Assembly (NCBI GenBank): GCA_011620465.1
Contig: WOZC01000078.1
Coordinates: 4,355-12,050, forward strand
Direction: 5' to 3'
DNA: 7,696 nt
DNA from: Anaerolineaceae bacterium
GTDB lineage: Bacteria; Chloroflexota; Anaerolineae; Anaerolineales; Anaerolineaceae
Shown: positions 1-7,117 of the stretch, in pieces
Layout: each line of letters opens with the position of its first letter
Position numbering within the stretch: the stretch's first letter is position 1
The notes under the pieces: generated by a model
What the model saw: the letters and a program-made list of their open reading frames with translations, nothing else
What the model was told of the DNA's origin: nothing
Database searches by the model: none
Made by a program: the position numbers and the translations under genes

Positions 1-18
1 GAAGTGAAGCTGACTTTT

Positions 19-1824
19 TTAAAGTTGCTTATACCGCTCAATTTGTGGAGCTATTTGTGCCAATGAGGCAGCCCAGAATTCCTTGCTGCGGATATCGATT
101 CCGAAACGGGCGGCAAGGTCTGCCGCGGAAGCTTCCCCGGTGCTCGCCAGCAGTGCTTTGTAGTCTTCCACAAAGGCTGTACCTTTCTCTTTGAAAATCG
201 CGTACAGACCTTTGGCGAACAAATTGCCAAAAGCATAAGGGTAGTTATAAAAAGATAAGCCGGTGCTGTAATAATGTGGCTTCCAGGTCCAGGCGAATTT
301 ATTCATTACTTCCGGGTCAATCCCATCACCATAAGAATCACGCTGGGCTTGGAGCATGATGACGCTGATCTCATCTGCGGACAGAGTGGATTTCTTACGG
401 CGTTCAAAAACCTCACGCTCAAACAAAAGTCGTGAGTAGATGTCTACGATCGTCTGTGCGTCACTGGAAATGGAGGTCTCAAGGACAGCTTGTTCCGCTT
501 TAGGATCATCAATTTGCTCAAGTAGCGCATTGAAAACGATAGTTTCGCACATGATTGAGGCAGTTTCAGCAAGCGTCATAGGTGTGTTGGTTTGGAGCGG
601 GGTTTTTTCAGCCTGGAAGGCACAGTAATTATGGAAAGCGTGTCCGAGTTCGTGTGCCAGGGTCATCACCTGATCAAAAGAGCCATCGAAATTGGACATA
701 ACGCGGCTTTCCTTAACACCAACGATCTCCATACAGTAAGCCCCACCACGTTTGCCAGGTCTTTGCAAGGCATCGATCCATCGATTATCAAAAGCATGTC
801 GGGCAAAATCTGAAAGCTCGGGAGAGAAGCAGGCGAAGTTGCTCAGCACGATCTCTTTCGCTTCTTCGAAGGTGTAAGTCTTGTCGAAACTGCCGACCGG
901 AGCAAACAAACTCCACCAGGGCAATTTTTCGAAGCCGAGCAGTTTTGCCTTCGCCTGGAAGTAGGAGCGGAACATCGGCAGAGAATCCTGGATGGCGGCA
1001 ATCATGGCATCCAGGGTCTGGCGATCGATGCGAGCCATATCCAGTGAGGAATGCAGGCAGTCTTCGCGCCCGCGTTTGCGGTCAAGCGTGTTGACTTCGC
1101 CTTTTACTCCATTCAGACAGGCTGCCAGGGCTTCCTTCATGTCCTCAAAAGTTGCCTGTTCAAGGAGGTAGGCACGTTCACGCATTTCGGCAGAGGGATG
1201 GCTGCGAAGGTTGATCAGAGCCGGCAAGGGCAAAGTCTCAGTTTTTCCATCGATCTCAAACTCGACCTGTTTTTGGGACGTCAAGGTGCCTTGCAGGTCG
1301 CCCCAGGCAGAACCACCTGAGAGCGAGAGTTCGTTGGCGAGTTCTTCTTCCGGCTCGCTCATCAGGAACTTGCTCCGCTGAGCTTCTTCCAACAGAAAGA
1401 AAGCATGTTCGTGGGCAGCACCAGGAATAGCGAGGGCTGCAGGAAGCTGGTCGGAAATTTTCCCAAGCCAGGCTGCGATGCGCACATTGACATTCCTAAG
1501 AGGCAGCATACCAATTTTAAATTGGGATTGAAGCTGCTCTGCGGCTTTGTCAAAAGAATCGGTACTGGTCAAACCATAAAGGTAGGAACCGATCGTACCT
1601 GATCGCGTGTAGATGGAATTCGTAAGGTCAACCAGATGACACAGGTGTTTACTGAGAACCTCAGGGGCGACCTGGTTGGTCTGAATGGGCAGCAGGTCAT
1701 TTTCGAAGAAGCGGGTTAGGGCGACAATTTCATCTTTCACAATAGAAAAATCGAGGTCAAGTTGAGGGTCTTCAACGCCCGTGTAAATATTACTTAAGTC
1801 CCAACAGGGAATGGTATCGGTCAT
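19..1824 (-). CDS. pepF: M3-family oligoendopeptidase F-type zinc metallopeptidase
   Basis: Predicted cytosolic zinc peptidase that cuts short peptides, acting in peptide turnover after uptake. The 601-residue product has the zinc motif HELGH at residues 391-395 (catalytic Glu392). The third ligand is probably Glu420, 25 residues after the second His, which is the M3 spacing. Near the C terminus, His517 followed by a Tyr-rich stretch (Tyr526, 528, 530) matches the conserved substrate-binding segment of the family. The helical N-terminal half (roughly 100-180) fits the oligoendopeptidase F N-domain. There is no signal peptide. Length is normal for pepF/M3 proteins (about 590-610). An upstream GTG at 1881 would add 19 residues, but the ATG at 1824 has AAGGAG six bases before it, and a TATAAT box lies inside the would-be extension, so the short form is preferred. 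It is divergent from the subtilase gene. Family assignment is firm; exact substrate range is not visible. Confidence 0.93.
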   Translation of the reverse strand: MTDTIPCWDLSNIYTGVEDPQLDLDFSIVKDEIVALTRFFENDLLPIQTNQVAPEVLSKHLCHLVDLTNSIYTRSGTIGSYLYGLTSTDSFDKAAEQLQSQFKIGMLPLRNVNVRIAAWLGKISDQLPAALAIPGAAHEHAFFLLEEAQRSKFLMSEPEEELANELSLSGGSAWGDLQGTLTSQKQVEFEIDGKTETLPLPALINLRSHPSAEMRERAYLLEQATFEDMKEALAACLNGVKGEVNTLDRKRGREDCLHSSLDMARIDRQTLDAMIAAIQDSLPMFRSYFQAKAKLLGFEKLPWWSLFAPVGSFDKTYTFEEAKEIVLSNFACFSPELSDFARHAFDNRWIDALQRPGKRGGAYCMEIVGVKESRVMSNFDGSFDQVMTLAHELGHAFHNYCAFQAEKTPLQTNTPMTLAETASIMCETIVFNALLEQIDDPKAEQAVLETSISSDAQTIVDIYSRLLFEREVFERRKKSTLSADEISVIMLQAQRDSYGDGIDPEVMNKFAWTWKPHYYSTGLSFYNYPYAFGNLFAKGLYAIFKEKGTAFVEDYKALLASTGEASAADLAARFGIDIRSKEFWAASLAQIAPQIERYKQL

Positions 1825-1830
1825 AGTTAT

Positions 1831-1836
1831 CTCCTT
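1831..1836 (-). promoter_or_regulatory. Shine-Dalgarno site of the M3 peptidase gene
   Basis: AAGGAG on the minus strand, six bases before the ATG at 1824. It decides the start: the longer reading frame beginning at GTG 1881 has no such site. Confidence 0.85.
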
Positions 1837-1848
1837 ATAATGAGTTTC

Positions 1849-1854
1849 ATTATA
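1849..1854 (-). promoter_or_regulatory. Predicted -10 box for the M3 peptidase gene
   Basis: Perfect TATAAT on the minus strand, preceded by GGG, ending 24 bases before the ATG. Transcription would start near 1842, giving a leader of about 18 bases that just includes the Shine-Dalgarno site. I see no good TTGACA-like -35 at 16-18 bases upstream, so this rests on the -10 alone. Confidence 0.5.
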
Positions 1855-1940
1855 CCCAGCGTGTGGGTAAAAGGTAGTCACTATTGCACAATACTGAAAT
1901 ACTGGTTCTAAATCTTGAAAAGTTCATTTTTTCTTAGGTC

Positions 1941-1968
1941 TTGTCTCTGAAATGAAAAGATATATAAT
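1941..1968 (+). promoter_or_regulatory. Predicted promoter of the subtilase gene
   Basis: TATAAT at 1963-1968 with TTGTCT at 1941-1946 as a weak -35 (only the TTG matches consensus), spacer 16. The start would be near 1975, leaving an untranslated leader of about 90 bases. The leader holds a C/T-rich tract (1991-2013) and no clear hairpin. The alternative upstream ATG at 1952 lies before this -10 box, so it would not be on the transcript. Confidence 0.45.
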
Positions 1969-2055
1969 ATTATTGTCGCTTCAACGAGGCAATTCCCCTT
2001 TCTTCCCTTGTTCAAACCCACAGAGAAGACTTTCAGTTCATTATTTACACATCCT

Positions 2056-2061
2056 AAGGAG
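2056..2061 (+). promoter_or_regulatory. Shine-Dalgarno site of the subtilase gene
   Basis: AAGGAG (within TAAGGAG), four bases before the ATG at 2066. This ATG also puts a classical signal peptide at the very N terminus, unlike the upstream in-frame ATG at 1952. Confidence 0.85.
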
Positions 2062-2065
2062 AAAA

Positions 2066-4258
2066 ATGAGTAAGAAACAAGCGTTAATTGTATTATCCGT
2101 AATCGTAATGATGCTTTTCAGCATAACCAGCCCAACCATGGCAGACCCAGGTGAGACTGTTCGCATTTGGGTAACCTACAAGGATAATGCTGGTGTTGAC
2201 GTGCTCAACACAATCAAAGCCAGCGGAGCGAAAGTTCATTTTGATTTTCCGGAATTGGGTGCTTACGTGGTCAGCATGCCAAAAGCAGCGCTGAATGGCA
2301 TTCTGAACAATCCATTTGTGATCGATGTTGAAGAAGATGCCGAAAGATATCCTATCGGCGATTTAGCTAGTGTAGTAACGAGTGAAGCATTGGCTACCCT
2401 GGATCAGCAAGGTCAAGCGGTTCCGTACGGGATCGACATGGTCCAAGCGAGGGATGTGTGGGATGTCAACCGCGATGGTATAGTAGATGCTGAAGCACCT
2501 ACAGGCGCAAACCGGAACTTATGTATCATCGATTCCGGTTATTACCAGGATCATGAGGATCTGCCTAATGCTATCGGAGGTTACTCCCAAGTTGATAATA
2601 GCTGGTCAAGAGATGGTTTTGGTCATGGCTCTCATGTGGGCGGCACGATCGCTGCTGAGAACAATGGTCTCGGTGTGGTTGGAGTGACCCCAGGAACTGT
2701 TAATCTTTACATAGTCAAGTTCTTTGCCGATGACGGGAATGCAACCTATGCCTCCAATCTAGTTGACGCGCTTTCCCGCTGCCGCACTGCTGGTGCGAAT
2801 GTGGTCAGCATGAGTCTGGGCGGCTCACGCTCGGTCCGCACTGAAAAGACTGCCTTCAGTAATGCTTACAATGCTGGTGTATTGAGCATCGCTGCCGCTG
2901 GCAATGAAGGCACCACAGCTTATTCATACCCAGCTTCTTACGACTCAGTTATGTCTGTGGCTGCAATTGATTCGAATAAGGTTGTAGCAGATTTCTCACA
3001 GTACAACAGCGCGGTGGAAATCGCCGCGCCAGGTGTTGCTGTGCTTTCAACACTACCTTACAGAGAAACGAACCTGTTAACAGTAAACGGGACTAGTTAT
3101 TCTGGTGGACATATAGAAAACTCAGCGCGTGGAACTACAAGTGGTGCTTTAGTCGATGGTGGACTTTGTGGAACAGCTGGTTCATGGACTGGGAAAGTAG
3201 TTTTATGCCAGAGAGGTACTTATGACTTTCTCACCAAGCTAACGAGCGTTAAAAATGGAGGCGGAACAGCAGCGGTCATCTACAACAACGTCCCGGGAGA
3301 TTTCTTGGGAACTTTGGGTGATGGCAACAGCTCTTCCATCATTGGCATTTCGCTCAGCCAGGAAACAGGTCAAACCCTGATTTCCAACATGCTCGGGCAG
3401 ACCGCTACAGTGTTTAGCCAGGTAGAGCAGCCAGCGAGTGGTTATGAAGCCTGGGATGGCACTTCAATGGCAACTCCTCATGTTTCTGCTGTTGCTGCCT
3501 TGGTTTGGAGCGCGAATCCCTCCTGGACGAATGTCCAGATCCGCCAGGCTTTGACCGCTTCCGCAGAGGATCTGGGAGCTGTTGGAAGAGATAATTACTA
3601 TGGTTATGGTTTGGTACGAGCGCGGGCTGCCCTGACATATCTTGGTTATTATGACACGCCACCTGCGAATACAGCGCCAACATTAACGATCAGCACTCCT
3701 GCAAACGGTGCTACCTTTACTGTAGGATCACCGATCGCTTTTAGTGCCACTGCCAACGACACTGAAGATGGTGATTTGAGTGCTTCTATAGCCTGGAAGT
3801 TGAACGGCAACCTTGTGTACACAGGTGCTGGTTTCAGTAAATCTGACCTGGCAGTTGGGACTTATGTGGTTGATACCAGCGTTAGTGACAGTGGTGGATT
3901 GACCGCGACCAAGCAGGTCACGATCACAGTGACCGAGGCACCCGCCGAGCAGACTCTGAACGCTACGATCGTCACGAATAAAACCAACTATGTTAATTAT
4001 GAGCGGGTTTATGTCACTGTTACAGTGAAAGATCAAAATGGGGCCGCGGTTGTTTCTGCAACAGTGAGCGTGAAGATGACCAGTGCTAATGGTACACAAA
4101 CAACTTTCAATGGTACAACGGGAACGAATGGTGTTTATACCTTCAACACACGCATCAGTACCCGCAAGACAGGATATGGAACATATACCTTGTTCGCGAA
4201 CGTAAGCAAGGCGGGATATCTGCCAGCCAATGCCAGCACAACGTTCCTGGTGAAGTAA
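2066..4258 (+). CDS. Secreted subtilisin-like serine protease (S8) with PA insert and two C-terminal Ig-like domains
   Basis: Predicted extracellular endoprotease, 730 residues. Layout: signal peptide 1-26 (lysines, hydrophobic core, cleavage after TMA); an inhibitor-I9-like propeptide about 30-98; then the S8 domain about 118-525. The catalytic triad is Asp156 (IIDSG), His187 (GHGSHVGG) and Ser467 (GTSMATPH), with oxyanion Asn280 (AAGNEG), so all key residues are present. A protease-associated (PA) domain is inserted at about 340-449, between Asn280 and Ser467, with Cys368 and Cys381 a likely disulfide. Residues 133-143 form a D-x-N-x-D-G loop like an EF-hand/dockerin calcium site. The tail carries two beta-sandwich modules (about 535-623 and 632-730), the first PKD/cadherin/Ig-like, probably for surface or substrate binding. 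It has its own promoter and ends in a terminator. Likely role is degrading external protein; substrate unknown. Confidence 0.92.
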   Translation: MSKKQALIVLSVIVMMLFSITSPTMADPGETVRIWVTYKDNAGVDVLNTIKASGAKVHFDFPELGAYVVSMPKAALNGILNNPFVIDVEEDAERYPIGDLASVVTSEALATLDQQGQAVPYGIDMVQARDVWDVNRDGIVDAEAPTGANRNLCIIDSGYYQDHEDLPNAIGGYSQVDNSWSRDGFGHGSHVGGTIAAENNGLGVVGVTPGTVNLYIVKFFADDGNATYASNLVDALSRCRTAGANVVSMSLGGSRSVRTEKTAFSNAYNAGVLSIAAAGNEGTTAYSYPASYDSVMSVAAIDSNKVVADFSQYNSAVEIAAPGVAVLSTLPYRETNLLTVNGTSYSGGHIENSARGTTSGALVDGGLCGTAGSWTGKVVLCQRGTYDFLTKLTSVKNGGGTAAVIYNNVPGDFLGTLGDGNSSSIIGISLSQETGQTLISNMLGQTATVFSQVEQPASGYEAWDGTSMATPHVSAVAALVWSANPSWTNVQIRQALTASAEDLGAVGRDNYYGYGLVRARAALTYLGYYDTPPANTAPTLTISTPANGATFTVGSPIAFSATANDTEDGDLSASIAWKLNGNLVYTGAGFSKSDLAVGTYVVDTSVSDSGGLTATKQVTITVTEAPAEQTLNATIVTNKTNYVNYERVYVTVTVKDQNGAAVVSATVSVKMTSANGTQTTFNGTTGTNGVYTFNTRISTRKTGYGTYTLFANVSKAGYLPANASTTFLVK

Positions 4259-4273
4259 AAACATTCGTCGATC

Positions 4274-4304
4274 AAAAAACTGCCGGATATCCCGGCAGTT
4301 TTTT
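4274..4304 (+). terminator. Intrinsic terminator after the subtilase gene, possibly bidirectional
   Basis: Stem ACTGCCGG (4279-4286) pairs with CCGGCAGT (4292-4299) around a 5-base loop, followed by TTTTT (4300-4304). The A-run 4274-4278 extends the stem and would act as the T-run on the minus strand, so it could also stop opposing transcription. It begins 16 bases after the subtilase stop codon. Confidence 0.88.
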
Positions 4305-4362
4305 CTCATGGGTTATAAGCAGCGCCTAACCAGGTATTTCTGAACCAGGGTAAAACCTACAC

Positions 4363-4390
4363 AAAAAAACCGGGTTGTTTTCAACCCGGT
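4363..4390 (-). terminator. Intrinsic terminator of the LOG-HAD-S41 operon
   Basis: Read on the minus strand, CCGGGTTG (4389-4382) pairs with CAACCCGG (4377-4370) around a 4-base loop. The flanking 4390/4369 pair adds one more base pair, and a run of seven T follows (4369-4363). It lies 57 bases past the S41 protease stop codon and is the only strong terminator downstream of the three-gene run. Confidence 0.88.
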
Positions 4391-4400
4391 ATCTACGTTT

Positions 4401-4441
4401 ACGGAAGGGTGCAAGACCACTCGACGGAAGGGTTCAAGACC
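4401..4441. repeat. Pair of 18-bp direct repeats in the S41 gene 3' region
   Basis: ACGGAAGGGTGCAAGACC (4401-4418) and ACGGAAGGGTTCAAGACC (4424-4441) differ at one base and are separated by ACTCG, giving a 23-bp period. They lie between the S41 stop codon and its terminator. The second copy plus flank also forms a 6-bp inverted repeat, AAGGGT (4428-4433) and ACCCTT (4439-4444). Function unknown: it could be a small dispersed repeat, a protein-binding site or an RNA element. Confidence 0.75.
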
Positions 4442-4446
4442 CTTAC

Positions 4447-5745
4447 CTACTGTTGATTAAAAAATTCTATAGCGGCGTCGAGTTGAGAATCGCGACCAGC
4501 ATCGACATCTTCCTGTGTATAGGGAACCTCGATGTCAGGTGTGAGCCCAACCTCATTGATCTGATTGCCATTTGGGGTCAACCAGCGGGCGATCGTGATG
4601 CGGACGCCACTTTTTTCGGTTTTGAGAGCGATCCAGTTTTGGACTGAACCCTTGCCATAGCTGGTGACACCAATCAGGGTGCCGCGTCCATAATCCTGGA
4701 TCGCGCCGGCAGTGATTTCTGAGGCGGAGGCTGTTCCCTCGTTGATCAGGACCACCAGGGGGATCTCGGTTGCCAGTCCACCCGGCTGGGCGTTGTAACT
4801 TTCACGGCTTCCATCGCCGTATTCCTCGTACATAACAATACCGTTGCTCACAAACTCCGAGGTTATTTCAATTGCCGTGACAAGGTAGCCACCACCGTTG
4901 TTGCGCAGGTCAAAAATGAGACCCTTGGGATTTTGCGCAAGGAGTTCCTTGAGTGCTTCCCGCACCTGATCAGTTGCCAGCTCATTGAAAGTGTAGAGGG
5001 CTATATAGGCGATATCGCCTTCGAGCATTTCGTATTCGACTGCCGGTACCTGGATAATCTCGCGTACGATGGTGAATTCGAGAATTTCTTCACCCCGCCT
5101 GACGGTTAGGGTAACTGTTTCACCGGCAGGTCCGAGGATCTTCTTTAGAGCAAGGTCTCCGGGGACGCCTGTCATGTCTTCGCCATTGATGGCGACCACA
5201 ATGTCTTTGGCTTTCAATCCGGCTTTTTCCGCGGGTGAGTTTTTCATCGGTGATACGACTTCGATGTACTCACCGGTAGTGTTTACCCAAGCTCCGATGC
5301 CGGTGTATTCTTCCCCTCCCATTTCAGCGTTTGCCTGAGCAAATTGATCGGGGTCCATATAGGAGGTGTGCTTGTCACCCGTGGCAGCAAGCATGCCCGA
5401 AATTGCACCACGCATCAAAGCCAGGTCATCCAGAGGCTGGTCAACATAGTTCTCGTGCAGTAGATCCCAGCTCTCCCAGAAAGGCTTGAAAAGCTCTTCC
5501 AGTTCTTCATCAGTGGTTGCCTGGAATACCTGGGTTGGAGCTTCACCTTCCTGGGTAGGTTCCCCCGGCAGGGGCGTAGGGAGGGGTGTTGCCTGGGCAA
5601 CCGGCGTTTTTTCCAACCCGAGTGCCTGGCGAATCGTATTGTTGGGCATCAAAGAGCCAAAGGTAAACCCGCTTAGAAAAGTAACTCCAAGCAAAGCGAT
5701 GACACCAATCGTCAGAAGGCAAGTGCGTAATACTTTATTGTCCAT
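4447..5745 (-). CDS. Membrane-anchored C-terminal processing peptidase (S41A, CtpA/Prc family)
   Basis: Predicted serine protease of 432 residues acting outside the cytoplasmic membrane on envelope or misfolded proteins. One N-terminal membrane segment (about 8-30) has no clear cleavage site, so it looks like a signal anchor. A Pro/Thr/Glu-rich linker follows (about 47-77), then the N-terminal helical region with GDKHTSYM (123-130), a PDZ domain (about 148-230) that recognises C termini, and the S41 core (about 243-406). Ser340 (GTASASE) and Lys365 (YGKGSVQ) form the Ser-Lys dyad, with Gln369 four residues on. The 25-residue Ser-Lys spacing equals that of E. coli Prc, so it should be active. 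The DLRNNGGG segment begins at 279. An in-frame TTG at 5757 overlaps the Shine-Dalgarno site, so ATG 5745 was chosen. Third gene of a probable operon. Substrates are not visible from sequence. Confidence 0.93.
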   Translation of the reverse strand: MDNKVLRTCLLTIGVIALLGVTFLSGFTFGSLMPNNTIRQALGLEKTPVAQATPLPTPLPGEPTQEGEAPTQVFQATTDEELEELFKPFWESWDLLHENYVDQPLDDLALMRGAISGMLAATGDKHTSYMDPDQFAQANAEMGGEEYTGIGAWVNTTGEYIEVVSPMKNSPAEKAGLKAKDIVVAINGEDMTGVPGDLALKKILGPAGETVTLTVRRGEEILEFTIVREIIQVPAVEYEMLEGDIAYIALYTFNELATDQVREALKELLAQNPKGLIFDLRNNGGGYLVTAIEITSEFVSNGIVMYEEYGDGSRESYNAQPGGLATEIPLVVLINEGTASASEITAGAIQDYGRGTLIGVTSYGKGSVQNWIALKTEKSGVRITIARWLTPNGNQINEVGLTPDIEVPYTQEDVDAGRDSQLDAAIEFFNQQ

Positions 5746-5751
5746 ATTTTT

Positions 5752-5755
5752 CTCC
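5752..5755 (-). promoter_or_regulatory. Shine-Dalgarno site of the S41 protease gene
   Basis: GGAG on the minus strand, six bases before ATG 5745. The alternative TTG start at 5757-5755 overlaps its first G, so that start is disfavoured. Confidence 0.75.
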
Positions 5756-5797
5756 AATAGCCAATCTCAGTCGGTGAGAAGGGCAGTTAATCCAAAA

Positions 5798-6448
5798 TTA
5801 TTCCAAAAACCCACCTTGTGCCAGCACAAGGGGAAGTTCGCTTAATTTCTTGATGGTAACATGACCATCGGCTACAGTGCCAGTAGGGTCGACCTGTACA
5901 GTGTGCATACCGAGCGCCCTGGCAGAATCCAGGTTGGAAGCACGGTCATCCACAAAAAAACACCGAGCAGGATCCGGGTTGCCAGCTTTTTCCAGAGCAG
6001 CTAAAAACGCCATAGGATCCGGTTTGCAGTAGGGGTCGGTGTCCAAAACATCGACAATTTCCGTAAATAGGTCGCGAATGCCTACCAACCGAAGGATCTG
6101 TTCGGCATGAGCACGGCAGGCATTGGTGAAGATCCATTTTTCCTGGGGGATTTCAATGAGTGCCTGGCGTAAAGCCGAATCTTCCGTAATTACGTTTGAG
6201 AGGTCAACATTGTGGACATAATCGAGGTAATGGTGGATATCGGCACCATATTCCACGTGCAGCCCTTTCATGGTTGTACCGTGCAGATGAAAAAGCCGTT
6301 CCCTCTCTTCGTGGATTTTCTCCTGAGGGATGCCGACAAATTTTTCCATAAATTCGTAAATGCGATTGCCAAGAATCTCCCACACACCGGTATCAGGTGG
6401 ATAAACAGTATCATCGAGATCGATGAAGATCAGGTGAATCTCGTTCAT
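5798..6448 (-). CDS. HAD-superfamily hydrolase, pyrimidine 5'-nucleotidase type
   Basis: Predicted cytosolic phosphatase of 216 residues, close to the pyrimidine 5'-nucleotidase group (SDT1-like) that removes phosphate from UMP or CMP. HAD motifs are complete: motif I DLDDT with nucleophile Asp10 and acid/base Asp12, motif II Thr108 (IFTNA), motif III Lys142 (CKPDP), and motif IV Asp167-Asp168 (FFVDDR). The cap region has the family-typical LHGTTMKGL stretch (55-63) and a YLDYVHNVDL segment (74-83). Later, SARALGMHTVQV (175-186) is the usual strand-helix near the end. Its ATG overlaps the TGA of the LOG gene as ATGA, and I see only a weak ribosome site (GGGA next to the start), so translation is probably coupled to LOG. 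Substrate is inferred from family resemblance; another small phosphate ester, such as a sugar phosphate, remains possible. Confidence 0.88.
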   Translation of the reverse strand: MNEIHLIFIDLDDTVYPPDTGVWEILGNRIYEFMEKFVGIPQEKIHEERERLFHLHGTTMKGLHVEYGADIHHYLDYVHNVDLSNVITEDSALRQALIEIPQEKWIFTNACRAHAEQILRLVGIRDLFTEIVDVLDTDPYCKPDPMAFLAALEKAGNPDPARCFFVDDRASNLDSARALGMHTVQVDPTGTVADGHVTIKKLSELPLVLAQGGFLE

Positions 6449-7035
6449 TCCCGGCTTAACCAGCGGCTCATGTTTTGTGGGGGAGTGAAATTGTCCATCA
6501 AAGCCAGTAGTTCGACCGGATCACCTGATTCGACAAAAAGCCCGCGATGTTCAGGGTAGATGTAGTTACTACTGATTGCCTGGTCAAACATTGAAATAAG
6601 CGGATCATAATAACCGTCGATGTTCAGAAAACCCACCGGCTTTTGGTGGTGCCCCAATTGCGCCCAGGTAAGGGCTTCGAGAACCTCATAAAGAGTTCCA
6701 AAACCTCCTGGAAGGGCAATAAAACCATCCCCAAGCTCGCTCATCCGGGCTTGCCTGACCTGGATGTTGGATACCTTTTCTATCCGGGTCAGTTCCTCAA
6801 AAACGAGGTGGGGCAGGTTAAGGTCATCATTGATCACCCCAATGACCTGTCCATTGTTTTCCAGTGATCCGCGCGCTACCGAACCCATCATACCGGTTTT
6901 GCCTGATCCAAAGACGATGACACGCCCCTCGCTTGCTAAAAATCTTCCCAAATCATAGGCGGCTTGGAGGTGTTTATCAACCAGGTTGTCAGCTGAACCG
7001 GCGTAAATTGTGATTGTTTTTAACTTTGTAGCCAT
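6445..7035 (-). CDS. LOG-family nucleoside-5'-monophosphate phosphoribohydrolase (TIGR00730-like)
   Basis: Predicted cytosolic Rossmann-fold enzyme, 196 residues, the family's usual size. Studied members split a nucleoside 5'-monophosphate into free base and ribose 5-phosphate: cytokinin ribotides in plants and actinobacteria, ordinary nucleotides in some bacteria. Older annotations call such proteins lysine decarboxylase, which is not supported. Seen here: GSGKTGMMG (43-51) at the nucleotide-binding turn, the hallmark PGGFGTLYE (109-117), Arg94 and Met98 of the substrate loop, then TWAQLGHHQKP (123-133) and GYYDPL (141-146). Two deviations from my recollection of the family: the usual Arg-Lys pair reads Arg94-Gln95, and the usual GGG turn reads GSG. 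It is first gene of a probable operon and overlaps the HAD gene by 4 bp. The leader is very short (about 9 bases, with only GAG as ribosome site). Nucleotide specificity is not visible. Confidence 0.9.
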   Translation of the reverse strand: MATKLKTITIYAGSADNLVDKHLQAAYDLGRFLASEGRVIVFGSGKTGMMGSVARGSLENNGQVIGVINDDLNLPHLVFEELTRIEKVSNIQVRQARMSELGDGFIALPGGFGTLYEVLEALTWAQLGHHQKPVGFLNIDGYYDPLISMFDQAISSNYIYPEHRGLFVESGDPVELLALMDNFTPPQNMSRWLSRE

Positions 7036-7050
7036 AAATTACTCAGCACG

Positions 7051-7056
7051 ATTATA
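7051..7056 (-). promoter_or_regulatory. Predicted -10 box for the LOG-HAD-S41 operon
   Basis: Perfect TATAAT on the minus strand, preceded by GGG as at the M3 peptidase gene, ending 15 bases before the LOG start codon. Predicted start near 7044 gives a 9-base leader. No good -35 is seen. Confidence 0.5.
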
Positions 7057-7117
7057 CCCTTGCTTTTCTACGAGAGGAGATGAAGCACAAGCTGATTTTT
7101 TATAAAAACAGGTTAGT

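Noticed and set aside
1..18. T-run just past the M3 peptidase stop codon considered as a terminator
   Set aside because: Only a 5-bp ACTTT/AAAGT pairing is visible and the window ends before any fuller hairpin could be judged.
1952..2065. N-terminal extension of the subtilase from ATG 1952
   Set aside because: It would bury the signal peptide 38 residues inside, lies before the predicted -10 box, and lacks a ribosome site, while ATG 2066 has TAAGGAG.
3728..4309. 193-codon open frame on the minus strand opposite the subtilase C-terminal modules
   Set aside because: It is fully antisense to a convincing gene, has a composition unlike a real protein (scattered Cys and Arg, no domain), and starts inside the terminator hairpin region.
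19..5745. Three proteases (M3, S8, S41) considered as one protein-degradation system
   Set aside because: They are in different orientations and transcription units and act in different places; co-location alone is weak evidence, especially in protease-rich genomes.
5486..5845. 119-codon plus-strand frame opposite the S41 N terminus
   Set aside because: The serine and glycine-valine runs are the reverse complement of the Glu-rich and Pro-rich linker of the S41 protein.
7092..7111. AT-rich inverted repeat between the LysM and LOG genes considered as a terminator
   Set aside because: The stem is almost only A-T with mismatches and no loop, and there is no T-run beyond it; read-through from LysM into LOG cannot be excluded.
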